Source of the DNA: an uncultured Lachnospiraceae bacterium
GTDB taxonomy: Bacteria; Bacillota; Clostridia; Lachnospirales; Lachnospiraceae
DNA length: 64,000 nt
Direction of reading: 5' to 3'
Assembly: GCA_947626475.1 (NCBI GenBank)
Contig: CANQSK010000001.1
Location: 22,071 to 86,070, forward strand
Below are positions 51,551 to 60,745 of this stretch, in pieces; position 1 is the stretch's first letter; every line of letters begins with the position of its first letter. The notes beneath the pieces are model-generated. The model made no database searches, was not told the DNA's origin, and worked only from the letters and a program-made list of their open reading frames with translations. A program made the position numbers and the translations under genes.

Positions 51551-51768
51551 TCTTTTTTGATCTCCTCTTCCTTCACGTCATAAAGAGACATAAATTCCTT
51601 CAAATCTTCCTCACGCCGGATCAGCATCAGATCTTCAAACTTTCCCGTAGCCTCGTCCTTGAATCCGGCTACCTTCTCACCGGTACAGATGCTGGCGCGG
51701 ACCACCGGAATCTTTCCGGTCTTGTCGTAAGACGCTCTGGCAGCGCTTTTTTTCTTTCCGAATATCAT
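51544..51768 (-). CDS. Small conserved hypothetical protein
   Basis: 74 residues, MIFGKKKSAARASYDKTGKI then PVVRASICTGEKVAGF, charged and soluble, no domain recognised. Related short proteins occur in Lachnospiraceae, some labelled aspartate dehydrogenase with no visible reason. GGGAGGAAGAT precedes the ATG, and a GGGCCTGA/TCAGGCCC hairpin (51781-51797) lies just upstream of that site and could affect translation. It overlaps the GDPD gene. Confidence 0.6.
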   Translation of the reverse strand: MIFGKKKSAARASYDKTGKIPVVRASICTGEKVAGFKDEATGKFEDLMLIRREEDLKEFMSLYDVKEEEIKKEW

Positions 51769-51812
51769 ATCTTCCTCCCGGGGCCTGAATCAGGCCCTCA
51801 TTATATTCAGGT

Positions 51813-52598
51813 TCACAGAAAGCGCCCTTTCCACAAAAAATCCATGAAAAGCGGCACCTGCTTCTCCCAGTCCGCCTCACAGTGATTTCCGCCTGTCTGG
51901 CAGTAGATCTGAGTAGCGGCACCGTACATGCCGATATATTTGGCGATGGAACGGTTCCTCCGGGACGTATAGCTTTTCATATCCTCATGCCAGTGGTCCG
52001 TGACGCCCCTGGCCTCCCTGGTCCCCCAGGACAGATACACCCTGGTGTCCGCATCCATCCAGCTTTCCTTCAGATCCCGATAGACATTCGGCATGCAGAA
52101 GCCTACGGCGCTGGACACGCAGGCCGCTTTGGAAAAGCACCAGTTATAGCGGACAACCCCGTACAGGGCCATAAGTCCGCCCATGCTGGAACCGGCGATC
52201 CCTGTGCACCGCCGGTCCGGATAGGTACGGTATTCCCGGTCAATAAAGGGCTTCACATCTCCCGTGATCCACTGAAAGGTAGCATCCCCCTTCGGCTCCA
52301 TCCGGCTGAAAAATCCCCAGGCGACCCTGTAAGGGCAATATTCGCTGAGCCTCTGATCGCCCTCATGTCCGCACTCGATCCCCACAATGATCATCGGCTT
52401 ATCCCATCCGTCAAGAAATTCCTTCAGACCCCAGCTCTTGCCGTAGGTAGCGTCACTGTCATAGTACAGATTATGACCGTCGAAGAAATACATGACCGGA
52501 TACCGCTCATCCGTATCATAGTAGGAATCCGGCAGATAAATATGGAGCCTCCGGTTCTGCATGGCCGGAGGATACCAGAAGTCCTGTTTTACTACCAT
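51813..52598 (-). CDS. Alpha/beta hydrolase (esterase D / Fes-like)
   Basis: 261-residue cytoplasmic serine hydrolase. Nucleophile elbow GSSMGG (near residue 133), oxyanion strand YFFDGHNLYYD, and a C-terminal His in GGNHCEADWEK. The fold matches putative esterases of the COG2819/COG2382 type; polysaccharide-ester or siderophore-type substrates are possible. It lies three bases after the TSCPD gene on the same strand. Confidence 0.85.
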   Translation of the reverse strand: MVVKQDFWYPPAMQNRRLHIYLPDSYYDTDERYPVMYFFDGHNLYYDSDATYGKSWGLKEFLDGWDKPMIIVGIECGHEGDQRLSEYCPYRVAWGFFSRMEPKGDATFQWITGDVKPFIDREYRTYPDRRCTGIAGSSMGGLMALYGVVRYNWCFSKAACVSSAVGFCMPNVYRDLKESWMDADTRVYLSWGTREARGVTDHWHEDMKSYTSRRNRSIAKYIGMYGAATQIYCQTGGNHCEADWEKQVPLFMDFLWKGRFL

Positions 52599-52601
52599 TT
52601 A

Positions 52602-52853
52602 CTAAGCCTCATAGGCGGCTCTTACCGCCTTAGCCAGCTGATCGGCACAAGACGTGGGTCTGGGCCCGCAGGTATTTCCCGACAGAATGGACTCGATCTG
52701 TTCCACCGTCATTCCCTCCACCAGCTTTGAGATCGCCTTCAGATTGCCGTTGCAGCCGCCCACAAAACTGACATTATGTACCACGTTGCCGTCCAGATCC
52801 ATGCTGATCACCTGGGAGCAGGTTCCCTTAGTCATATAATCAAAATGCTTCAT
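52602..52853 (-). CDS. TSCPD domain protein (TIGR03905)
   Basis: 83 residues made of one TSCPD domain, the cysteine-containing module otherwise at the C-terminus of B12-dependent ribonucleotide reductases. It reads TKGTCSQVISMDLDG, FVGGCNGNLKAISKLVEG and NTCGPRPTSCADQLAKA, with three conserved Cys positions. Free-standing copies are common in clostridia, of unknown function. First gene after a good promoter. Confidence 0.9.
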   Translation of the reverse strand: MKHFDYMTKGTCSQVISMDLDGNVVHNVSFVGGCNGNLKAISKLVEGMTVEQIESILSGNTCGPRPTSCADQLAKAVRAAYEA

Positions 52854-52888
52854 CTTAGTCCTCCTTGAATTATTTTCTTTAATATTTT

Positions 52889-52917
52889 ATTATAGCAAAA
52901 CCATCCTGTCAGCGCAA
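52889..52917 (-). promoter_or_regulatory. Promoter of the TSCPD-esterase pair
   Basis: Minus strand TTGCGC (52917-52912), 17 bases, TATAAT (52894-52889) preceded by TGC (extended -10). Confidence 0.75.
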
Positions 52918-52945
52918 TCATCTTTTTATGTCACTGCCGGCGCTG

Positions 52946-53857
52946 TCACTGACGGCGGATCGCGGCAAGCAGCTGCTCCGTCTTTTTCCTGGTCGCCAGG
53001 CCTTCGGAAAAGGCGGACGCCGAACCGGAGCATATCCCCATATAAAATGCCTGCTCATAGTCTCCGCCCGGCAGATAACCGGCCAGGAAACCGGCCGCCA
53101 TGGAATCCCCGGCGCCTACGGAATTTCGCACCCTGCCCGCAGGGGCTTCCGACTGGAATATCTGTCCCTCCTCCGTCACAAGAACCGCGCCCTGACCGGC
53201 CAGAGAGACCAGCACATTGGCGGCACCCGCCTCCTGCAGCCTGCGGGCGTAAGGCACTACTTCATCTCTGGTTCCCAGAGTCACGCCGTAAATCTCTCCC
53301 AGCTCATGGCAGTTGGGTTTTACCAGAAACGGATGATATTTCAGAACGCCGGTCAGCAGCGGTCCCGCGGCATCCACAAGAATCCGCAGCCTTTTGCCGG
53401 ATAGATGTTTCATAATATCTCCGTACATGGTCTCCGGCATTCCGGCGGGAATCGCCCCCGCCAGCACAAGGACATCTCCGTCCGAAAGGCCGTCCAGCTG
53501 CCTGAATAATGCTGAAATGTCTTCACGGAAGACCTCCGGTCCCATACCGTTGATCTCAGTCTCCTCATCGGATCTTATCTTCACATTGATGCGTGACAGT
53601 CCGTTTTTCACCTGAATAAAAGAGGAGCGAATCTCACGCTCCTCAAGCAGGCGGACAATCTCCTTCCCTGTGAATCCGGCCGTAAATCCGAGTGCAATAC
53701 TCTCATACCCCAGGTTCTTAAGCACCAGGGACACATTGATCCCCTTGCCGCCGGGATTTAAGATTTCCTTTGCAGTACGATTAATCCCGCCCTGTCTGAA
53801 ATGGTCCACAGATACAATATAATCCAGGGACGGGTTCAGTGTTACAGTGTAGATCAT
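52946..53857 (-). CDS. PfkB-family sugar-phosphate kinase (1-phosphofructokinase / tagatose-6-phosphate kinase type)
   Basis: 303 residues. MIYTVTLNPSLDYIVSVD is the typical start of FruK/LacC kinases; GGKGINVSLVLKNLG binds substrate, and AGRVRNSVGAGDSMAAGFLAGY holds the catalytic Asp (GAGD). Start at 53857 follows AAGGATAACCGT; a GTG at 53872 would use up this site. It lies 11 bases after purD, with no fru or lac PTS beside it. Given lnpA-nahK in the same operon, tagatose-6-phosphate or another galactose-derived substrate is a reasonable guess. Confidence 0.85.
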   Translation of the reverse strand: MIYTVTLNPSLDYIVSVDHFRQGGINRTAKEILNPGGKGINVSLVLKNLGYESIALGFTAGFTGKEIVRLLEEREIRSSFIQVKNGLSRINVKIRSDEETEINGMGPEVFREDISALFRQLDGLSDGDVLVLAGAIPAGMPETMYGDIMKHLSGKRLRILVDAAGPLLTGVLKYHPFLVKPNCHELGEIYGVTLGTRDEVVPYARRLQEAGAANVLVSLAGQGAVLVTEEGQIFQSEAPAGRVRNSVGAGDSMAAGFLAGYLPGGDYEQAFYMGICSGSASAFSEGLATRKKTEQLLAAIRRQ

Positions 53858-53868
53858 ACGGTTATCCT

Positions 53869-55149
53869 TCACCCACAGAAATCCTCAATTGCCTTTCCGA
53901 TATCATGACGCATATATTTGTTGCCGAACTGTATCCATTCTGTCGCCCCGTAAGCGTTGTCGCGGGCTTCCTTGAGGCTGGCTCCCAGGGCGGTCACGCC
54001 AAGGACACGTCCGCCGTTGGTTACAATATCGCCCTCATCATTAAACTTGCTTCCCGCATGGAATACGTAGTAGCCGTCATTTCCCTCAAAGCGGTCCAGA
54101 CCTGAGATGACGAACCCTTTCTCATAATGCTCCGGATACCCCTTGCTGGCCAGCACCACGCACACCGCCGCATTGTCCTCAAACTCCAGTTCAATCTGAT
54201 CCAGAGTGCCGTCAATACAGGCCTCAAACACATCGATAATGTCATTTTTCATTCTGGGAAGCACAACCTGGGTCTCCGGGTCACCGAAGCGGGCGTTGTA
54301 CTCCAGCACCTTGGGACCGTCCGCCGTCAGCATCAGGCCGAAGAAGATCACGCCCTTAAACTCCCGGCCCTCAGCACGCATGGCGTCCACAGTGGGCTGG
54401 AAAATATGCTCCATACAGTAGCGGTTGATCTCTTCCGTATAGAAGGGGCTGGGAGAAAAGGTTCCCATGCCGCCGGTGTTCAGGCCCTGGTCGCCGTCTT
54501 TGGCCCGCTTGTGATCCTGGGCGGAGGTCATGACCCGGATGGTCCTGCCGTCCACAAAGGACAGCACCGACACCTCTCTTCCGGTCATAAATTCCTCCAC
54601 GACAATGCGGTCACCGGCCGCCCCGAACTGCTTGTCCATCATCAGGGTCTTCACGCCCTCCCTGGCTTCCTCGCGGTCCCGGCAGATGAGGACGCCCTTA
54701 CCCAGAGCCAGCCCGTCCGCCTTCAGGACGATGGGCATGGGCGCCGTCTCAAGATAGGCCAGAGCTGCCTCCGGCGTATCAAACGTCTCGTAGGCCGCCG
54801 TAGGAATGCCGTATTTCTTCATTAAATCCTTGGAAAATGCCTTGGATCCCTCCAGGATAGCCGCATTCTTCCGCGGTCCGAAAGCCCGGATTCCGGCGGC
54901 CTCCAACGCGTCCACCGCACCGGCCGCCAGAGGATCATCAGGGGCAACCACTACCAGGTCGATCTGATTGGCTTTGGCAAACTCCGCCTGCTTCGCAAAA
55001 TCCATGACACCGATATTCACGCACTCGGCCAGGGACGCTATCCCCGCATTGCCCGGCGCGCAGTAAATCTTATCCACCTTCGGACTCTGTGCCGTTTTCC
55101 ACGCGATGGCATGCTCGCGGCCGCCGCTTCCGATAATCAATACCTTCAT
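53869..55149 (-). CDS. purD: Phosphoribosylamine-glycine ligase
   Basis: Purine synthesis step 2, ATP-grasp enzyme of 426 residues. Motifs: [54 protein letters not shown] and EYNARFGDPETQ. The start overlaps the end of purN by four bases. Confidence 0.97.
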   Translation of the reverse strand: MKVLIIGSGGREHAIAWKTAQSPKVDKIYCAPGNAGIASLAECVNIGVMDFAKQAEFAKANQIDLVVVAPDDPLAAGAVDALEAAGIRAFGPRKNAAILEGSKAFSKDLMKKYGIPTAAYETFDTPEAALAYLETAPMPIVLKADGLALGKGVLICRDREEAREGVKTLMMDKQFGAAGDRIVVEEFMTGREVSVLSFVDGRTIRVMTSAQDHKRAKDGDQGLNTGGMGTFSPSPFYTEEINRYCMEHIFQPTVDAMRAEGREFKGVIFFGLMLTADGPKVLEYNARFGDPETQVVLPRMKNDIIDVFEACIDGTLDQIELEFEDNAAVCVVLASKGYPEHYEKGFVISGLDRFEGNDGYYVFHAGSKFNDEGDIVTNGGRVLGVTALGASLKEARDNAYGATEWIQFGNKYMRHDIGKAIEDFCG

Positions 55150-55760
55150 TTAACCATACCTCCTGCTTCTATCTTGCCGTTGGCGATCATATCGATCGCC
55201 TGGGGCAGAATCACCCACTCGGCTTGTTCCATAACCCGCTGCTGCAGAACCTTAGGCGTATCGCCGGGCAGCACCTCTACCGCCTTCTGCAGAATGATCG
55301 GGCCGGAATCCATGCCCTCATCCACAAAATGAACGGTGGCCCCCGTAATCTTTACGCCGCGGGCCAGCGCCGCCTCGTGAACCTTCAGCCCGTAGTATCC
55401 CACTCCGCAGAAGGAGGGAATCAGGGACGGATGAATGTTGATGATCCGGCCGCGGTATTTCTGAATCATGGCCGGCGGGATTGTCACCAGGAAACCAGCC
55501 AGCACGATCAAATCCAGACCGTATCCGTCAATCGTCTCAAGAAGGGCCTCGTTGTAGGCCGCCCGGCTCTCATAGCTTTTGGGAGACAGGCACAGCGCCG
55601 CAATCCCGTGCTGTCTGGCCCTCTCCAAAGCATAGGCCCCGGCATTGTTGCTGATCACGATCTCCACTTTAGCATTGGTGATCCTGCCGCTGTCTATGGC
55701 GTCCAGAATCGCCTGCAGGTTGGTACCGCCTCCGGATACCAGAACGCCGATCTTTAACAT
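55146..55760 (-). CDS. purN: Phosphoribosylglycinamide formyltransferase
   Basis: Purine synthesis step 3 with 10-formyl-THF, 204 residues. Catalytic residues: Asn in [10 protein letters not shown], His in [16 protein letters not shown], and the Asp in that same motif. It overlaps purM by seven bases and purD by four. Confidence 0.97.
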   Translation of the reverse strand: MLKIGVLVSGGGTNLQAILDAIDSGRITNAKVEIVISNNAGAYALERARQHGIAALCLSPKSYESRAAYNEALLETIDGYGLDLIVLAGFLVTIPPAMIQKYRGRIINIHPSLIPSFCGVGYYGLKVHEAALARGVKITGATVHFVDEGMDSGPIILQKAVEVLPGDTPKVLQQRVMEQAEWVILPQAIDMIANGKIEAGGMVK

Positions 55761-56785
55761 AAGGTCACTCCCTTTTCACCTTCCTCAATGGAGCCGATGA
55801 TATAGGGTGTCTCACCGGCTTCTTTCATGGCATCCACGGCCTTCTCCGCATCGGCCGCGTCTACGGCCACGATCATGCCAATGCCCATATTGAAGGTATT
55901 GTACATGATTTTCTCTTCAATATCGCCCTTCTCCGCCATCAGCTTAAAAATCGGCGGAACCGGATAGCTGTCCTTCTTCACCACAGCGCGGGTGCCGTCC
56001 CGGAGCATCCGGGGCACATTTTCATAAAAGCCTCCGCCGGTAATATGGCTGCAGGCCTTCACCTTCACTCCGGCCTCTTTCACATTTTTCAATGCTTTTA
56101 CATAAATCTTTGTCGGCGCCAGAAGAATATCTCCCAGGGTGCCTCCCAGCTCCTCATAGTAGGTTCCCAGCCCCTCCGCCGTCATTTCCTTCTCAAAAAC
56201 CTTGCGCACCAGGGAGAAACCGTTGCTGTGAACGCCGGATGACGCCATGCCGATGAGCACGTCTCCGGCCCCAAGGGTACTGCCGTCAATCAGTTCTTTC
56301 TGCTCCACTACGCCTACAGTAAATCCGGCCAGGTCGTACTCGTCCTCCGCCATCATGCCCGGGTGCTCCGCCGTCTCGCCGCCTACCAGCGCTGCCTCCG
56401 CCTGCCTGCAGCCCTCAGCTACTCCGCTCACAATGGCAGCTATCTTCTCCGGCACATTCCTGCCGCAGGCGATATAATCCAGGAAAAACAGAGGCTCGCC
56501 TCCCGCGCAGGCCACATCGTTGACGCACATGGCGACACAGTCGATACCGATGGTATCATGCCGGTCCATGATCATTGCCAGCTTAAGCTTTGTCCCTACG
56601 CCGTCCGTTCCGGACAAAAGCACGGGATGTTCCATGTTTTTGACGGCATCCAGGGAAAAGGCCCCTGAAAATCCTCCGATGCCGCCCAGAACCTCCGGCC
56701 GCATGGTCGACGCTACATGCTTTTTCATCAGCTCCACGGAACGGTAGCCGGCTTCAATATCCACTCCTGCTTTCTTATAATCCAT
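55754..56785 (-). CDS. purM: Phosphoribosylformylglycinamidine cyclo-ligase
   Basis: AIR synthetase, purine synthesis step 5, 343 residues. Motifs: [52 protein letters not shown] and [13 protein letters not shown]. The ATG at 56785 has GGAGGAGACAGT upstream; a longer frame back to 56836 is not supported. It follows nahK by 28 bases. Confidence 0.96.
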   Translation of the reverse strand: MDYKKAGVDIEAGYRSVELMKKHVASTMRPEVLGGIGGFSGAFSLDAVKNMEHPVLLSGTDGVGTKLKLAMIMDRHDTIGIDCVAMCVNDVACAGGEPLFFLDYIACGRNVPEKIAAIVSGVAEGCRQAEAALVGGETAEHPGMMAEDEYDLAGFTVGVVEQKELIDGSTLGAGDVLIGMASSGVHSNGFSLVRKVFEKEMTAEGLGTYYEELGGTLGDILLAPTKIYVKALKNVKEAGVKVKACSHITGGGFYENVPRMLRDGTRAVVKKDSYPVPPIFKLMAEKGDIEEKIMYNTFNMGIGMIVAVDAADAEKAVDAMKEAGETPYIIGSIEEGEKGVTLC

Positions 56786-56813
56786 ACTGTCTCCTCCGTA
56801 ATGAAAAGTTGTA

Positions 56814-57920
56814 TCAAGTTCTGTATTTATCCACAATGTCCGTCATGACCTTCCATTTGCGTTCCATATCCTGTGCCAGGGCAAACTGGGTGCGGGCCCG
56901 GACCAGATTGTGTTCCGGATAATCGATGTGAAAATAGACGCTGCCCTCCAGATAATCCGTCAGGAAACGGATGCCGCACTCCATGGTCATCAGCTTGGCT
57001 CCCATGGGCAGCATTCGGACCTCATTGTCCGTCAGGCTCCCCTGACAGCCCTCCAGGAATCCTCTCACAAACATCTCATACAGCTCCAGAGAAAGAGAGA
57101 CCTTTCCTGTATCCCTTTCATCCTCCAAAGCCGTGTTGGCACCGAATCGTATGGCATCGCCGAAATCAAAGATGGACAGTCCGGGCATGATGGTGTCAAG
57201 ATCCAGGACGCAGAGGGTGTCCCCCGTTTTAGCGTCAAACATAATGTTATTCAGCTTCGTGTCGTTGTGGGTGACGCGGAGGGGCAGCTCGCCGCCTGCC
57301 AGCATATCCATGGCCGTGCCGCACTCCCGTTCTCTCGCCGCCACAAACTCCAGCTCCCCGGCCACCTGTCCCGCATAGCCGCAGACATCCTTCCGCACTG
57401 CCTGCCAGAGAGCCTTAAGCCGACTTGGAGTGTCATGGAAATGGGGAATCGTCTCTACAAGGGTTTCCGCCGGATAGTCTGCCAGCATCCTCTGAAAATG
57501 GCCGAAGGCCTTGCCGCTGAGATAGAAATCCTCCGGCCGCTCCACCTGTTCATAACAGACGGCGTCCTCGATAAAGAGGACCAGCCTCCAGCACTGGCCT
57601 TCCCCGTCCATGTGGCTTTTCCGCCCTTCTTTGTCCGGGATCAGCGTCAGCGTCTCACGGTTCGGGTCTCCTCCCTGGGCGATGATCTTTTCCCGCAGGA
57701 AATCTGTGATCTTCTCCACATTGTCGCTCACTGCATGCAGATTGTGAAACACCTCCCGGTTGATCCTCTGAAGAACGTAGCGCGGATAACCTTCCGCACA
57801 TTCCACCAGATAGGTGTCGTTAATATGACCGTTGCCGAACCGCTCGCAGCTTCTGACGGCGCCCTCCGGCAAAAATGCCCTCAGCACTTCCTGCGTCTGT
57901 TTCCTTTCACTGTCTGTCAT
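56814..57920 (-). CDS. nahK: N-acetylhexosamine 1-kinase (NahK/LnpB-type)
   Basis: Aminoglycoside-phosphotransferase-fold kinase of 368 residues. [14 protein letters not shown] is the nucleotide loop, [15 protein letters not shown] the catalytic HxD-x4-N motif, and [10 protein letters not shown] the metal-binding Asp. This pattern, and the gene directly upstream encoding a GH112 phosphorylase, identify it as the kinase that makes GlcNAc/GalNAc 1-phosphate in the lacto-N-biose / galacto-N-biose pathway. It lies 12 bases after lnpA and 28 bases before purM. Confidence 0.9.
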   Translation of the reverse strand: MTDSERKQTQEVLRAFLPEGAVRSCERFGNGHINDTYLVECAEGYPRYVLQRINREVFHNLHAVSDNVEKITDFLREKIIAQGGDPNRETLTLIPDKEGRKSHMDGEGQCWRLVLFIEDAVCYEQVERPEDFYLSGKAFGHFQRMLADYPAETLVETIPHFHDTPSRLKALWQAVRKDVCGYAGQVAGELEFVAARERECGTAMDMLAGGELPLRVTHNDTKLNNIMFDAKTGDTLCVLDLDTIMPGLSIFDFGDAIRFGANTALEDERDTGKVSLSLELYEMFVRGFLEGCQGSLTDNEVRMLPMGAKLMTMECGIRFLTDYLEGSVYFHIDYPEHNLVRARTQFALAQDMERKWKVMTDIVDKYRT

Positions 57921-57932
57921 GGAAGCCCTCCT

Positions 57933-60125
57933 TTATGTATCGCCGCAGGATGCCGGCCGGAATATCATCGGCTTCCAGCAAATCTCTGCCGGAGCCAGTT
58001 CCATCTGAAAGTTCTTTCCCTCTCCGTCATAAACAGCGGTAATCTGAGGTTCCCTGGAATTGTTCAGCACCGCGTATTTCCCGGCGTCAGGATAGGCATG
58101 TACTTCGCAGAACGGGTTATCCGCGTACCAGACCTCAAAACGGTCTTCCTTATGAGCCGCGTAATAAAGACTTCTCATCAGCAGTCTGGTATTCTCCGCG
58201 CTGTAAGGCAGACCGGCCAGATAGACGCCTCTGCCCCTGCCGTAGGCATGAGCGCTTATATGGACATCATGCCCTGAATACTCCACGATCTCCGTATCCT
58301 CCGAAAGAGCGTACACATTCTTCATGCTCTCGCCGAAATCGAAAGCTGTTTTTCGGTCTTTTCGGATAAAATGTCCGGGCTGCTCCGTCTCAAAATATTT
58401 GTCTGTGGAAAGGGAAAATCCCAGCTCCTTATCCACGCCCAGCACGTCCGCCAGCTGAAAATACCGGCCGCCGTGATGAACGGCGCTGGGTTCTCCCACG
58501 CCGACAAAGCCTCCGCCCTCCCAGACCCACCGGCGGACCGCCGTCACCAGCTTTTCGTCCAGCCATTCATCGCCGCCGGAAAACGCGGTCCCGGCGTCGC
58601 CGGCATTGATCAGCACATCCAGATCCTCCGGAATCCCGGTATCCCGGATATCGTCAAAGTTTAAAAATACCACGTCCGCGGCCGCTCCGCTCAGGCTTTC
58701 CAAAATCCCGTAATAGCTATAGGCCTGCTTATACCAAAGAGCGTGAGCAACCATATAGGGCTGCCAGGCACGCAGATGCCCCCAGCAGTTTAAGATTCCG
58801 ACCTTCAGGCCGCTGTAGGGCCTGCTTTGCGCGATATTATCATAAATCCGGCGGAACTCATCCGTCACAGTTTCAATATAATCAATAAATTTCGGAAATT
58901 TGTAAGGCAGGCTCAGATATCCGCCGTAACCGATCCGGTCCAGCGGGCTCCTCATGATCGCCCTCCTTGCGCAAAGCCAGTTGTTTACCGCCTCCGGCAC
59001 CGGGTCGTTCCCCTCATAGAAGGTATCCGGGAAAAAATAGGGAAGGAACCGCCCCTCTGTATACCGGACTCCCTTAATGTCTGAGATCAGACGAAGGGTG
59101 GTGCCGTCACCGACGCTTCCCACCACGGCGTCCAGGCCGATGGAGGGAAAATATTTGCCGTAAGGCTCCGTGCCGATCCAGTTGTCCCCCAGGAACATCA
59201 TGGCTTCCCTGCCGGCCTCGTGGACCAGCTTCACCAGCTCCGCCGCCTTTCCTGTCACAAAGCGCTGGATGAAATCCATGTAATCCCGGTAACGTTTTGT
59301 GGGAACCCGGAACGTCGTATTGTAATAGCCGTTGTCTACAATGTCCTCCGGACGTAGCCGGTATCCGTACTCAGCCGCGAACTCCTCCAGGGCTTCCGGA
59401 GATACCGTCGCCCCGTAGCCGAACCAGTCTACGTACTTTTCCTTCGCCCGGCTGTTGAACACCAGGGTAAAATGATAGAAAAATGTAGTAAACCGAACCA
59501 CATCCGTATCAGGATTCTCCTTCAGCCACTGAACCAGATACTCTTTCGCGAACCGGCCGGAAGCCGGTTTTCTCACATCAAACGGAATCTCATGGGGCTT
59601 GTCTCCCCAGTGATTGGTAATGTGGTTATACATCTGGGTCGGGTCCCAGACGGCATAAACCAGAAAGGATACGGTATACTCATGAAACGGCTCTGCCTTC
59701 TCAATATGGACCAGATTCTTTTCCTGCTCTACACGCCAGCAGCTGACCGAAACCGGCTCATCCGCCGTCCGGTCCATGACCTCCCACCACACAGCCGGGT
59801 CATGAACATAGTCCGGCTGTACCTGCTGGTCAAAATAACCGTCCATAAAATCAATGTCCAGCTGCTCTTCCGCAGCCGTCACACGCTTAGACATAAGGTA
59901 AAGCTGCTGACATTCCTCCATATGCTCCTTCGCGAACTCGTTGTGTCCCCTCGACACAAAATAAGTCGTATAAATTCTGGCGTCCAGCTGCTTCAGTTCA
60001 TGGGAAAGCTTTGTTCCGTCGCTGTCCCGGATGGCGTCCGCGCCCCAGCGGGCCGCAATCTCTTTCGTCTCTTCCAGAAATCCTGTCTCGCTGGGCAGTG
60101 TCACCCGGCCTTTTGTCTTGGACAT
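57933..60125 (-). CDS. lnpA: 1,3-beta-galactosyl-N-acetylhexosamine phosphorylase (GH112)
   Basis: 730 residues, normal length for GH112. Splits lacto-N-biose (milk glycans) or galacto-N-biose (mucin O-glycans) with phosphate into galactose 1-phosphate and the N-acetylhexosamine, in the cytoplasm. Typical parts: GRVTLPSETGFLEETKEIAA at the start, RFTTFFYHFTLVFN, FGYGATVSPEALEEFAAEYG and MMFLGDNWIGTEPYG, with a glutamine-amidotransferase-like domain toward the C-terminus (DVLINAGDAGTAFSGGDEW). No transporter or lnpCD genes are adjacent; the sugar must enter by a system encoded elsewhere. Confidence 0.94.
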   Translation of the reverse strand: MSKTKGRVTLPSETGFLEETKEIAARWGADAIRDSDGTKLSHELKQLDARIYTTYFVSRGHNEFAKEHMEECQQLYLMSKRVTAAEEQLDIDFMDGYFDQQVQPDYVHDPAVWWEVMDRTADEPVSVSCWRVEQEKNLVHIEKAEPFHEYTVSFLVYAVWDPTQMYNHITNHWGDKPHEIPFDVRKPASGRFAKEYLVQWLKENPDTDVVRFTTFFYHFTLVFNSRAKEKYVDWFGYGATVSPEALEEFAAEYGYRLRPEDIVDNGYYNTTFRVPTKRYRDYMDFIQRFVTGKAAELVKLVHEAGREAMMFLGDNWIGTEPYGKYFPSIGLDAVVGSVGDGTTLRLISDIKGVRYTEGRFLPYFFPDTFYEGNDPVPEAVNNWLCARRAIMRSPLDRIGYGGYLSLPYKFPKFIDYIETVTDEFRRIYDNIAQSRPYSGLKVGILNCWGHLRAWQPYMVAHALWYKQAYSYYGILESLSGAAADVVFLNFDDIRDTGIPEDLDVLINAGDAGTAFSGGDEWLDEKLVTAVRRWVWEGGGFVGVGEPSAVHHGGRYFQLADVLGVDKELGFSLSTDKYFETEQPGHFIRKDRKTAFDFGESMKNVYALSEDTEIVEYSGHDVHISAHAYGRGRGVYLAGLPYSAENTRLLMRSLYYAAHKEDRFEVWYADNPFCEVHAYPDAGKYAVLNNSREPQITAVYDGEGKNFQMELAPAEICWKPMIFRPASCGDT

Positions 60126-60139
60126 GAAAACCTCTCTTC

Positions 60140-60658
60140 CTACTTTTTCATCTGAGCCAGATATTCCTTATATCCGATCTGTTCCAGCTTCTCCGCTTTT
60201 GCCGCCACATCATTCTTCATGGATTCCGAATATGCTTTCAGGCGCTCCAGCAGCGCCTCATCGGAAACAGCCAGGATCCTGGCTGCCAGAATTCCCGCGT
60301 TGGTGCCTCCGTTGATCGCCACAGTAGCCACAGGAATGCCGGAAGGCATCTGCACAATAGAGTAGAGGGAATCCACTCCGCCCAGGTCAGAGGTCTTCAT
60401 GGGAATCCCTATGACCGGCATGGGGAACAGAGCCGCGCACATGCCGGGCAGATGAGCCGCTTTCCCGGCACCGGCGATCACCACCTTCACGCCCTTTTCC
60501 TCCAATGATTTCGCATAGTTAAAAAAGATATCCGGCTCTCTGTGAGCAGAGATGACCGTCATCTCAAATTCAACGCCGAGCTTGCTTAACACGTCCGCAG
60601 CCTGGGCCATAACCGGCATATCCGAGTCGCTGCCCATGACAATTCCTACTTTTGCCAT
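60140..60658 (-). CDS. purE: N5-carboxyaminoimidazole ribonucleotide mutase
   Basis: Purine synthesis (CAIR formation), 172 residues. MAKVGIVMGSDSDMPVMAQA is the signature start, followed by SAHREPD and AGAGKAAHLPGM. AAGGAGAGAGCAGG precedes the ATG at 60658. First gene of the operon purE-lnpA-nahK-purM-purN-purD; lnpA begins 15 bases after it. purC, purL and purH are not in the window. Confidence 0.96.
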   Translation of the reverse strand: MAKVGIVMGSDSDMPVMAQAADVLSKLGVEFEMTVISAHREPDIFFNYAKSLEEKGVKVVIAGAGKAAHLPGMCAALFPMPVIGIPMKTSDLGGVDSLYSIVQMPSGIPVATVAINGGTNAGILAARILAVSDEALLERLKAYSESMKNDVAAKAEKLEQIGYKEYLAQMKK

Positions 60659-60709
60659 CCTGCTCTCTCCTTCTTCTGAATCCATATTTCCAGCCTCATA
60701 TACTTAATT

Positions 60710-60738
60710 ATCATACCATTTCGCAAAGACGCAGGCAA
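60710..60738 (-). promoter_or_regulatory. purE: Promoter of the purE operon
   Basis: Minus strand TTGCCT (60738-60733), 17 bases, TATGAT (60715-60710), directly after the ftsH stop codon. I see no purine riboswitch or PurBox in the short leader. Confidence 0.65.
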
Positions 60739-60745
60739 CCGTTTT

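Noticed and set aside
60659-60745. Purine riboswitch upstream of purE
   Set aside because: The leader between promoter and start codon is only about 45 bases, too short for the aptamer plus an expression platform.
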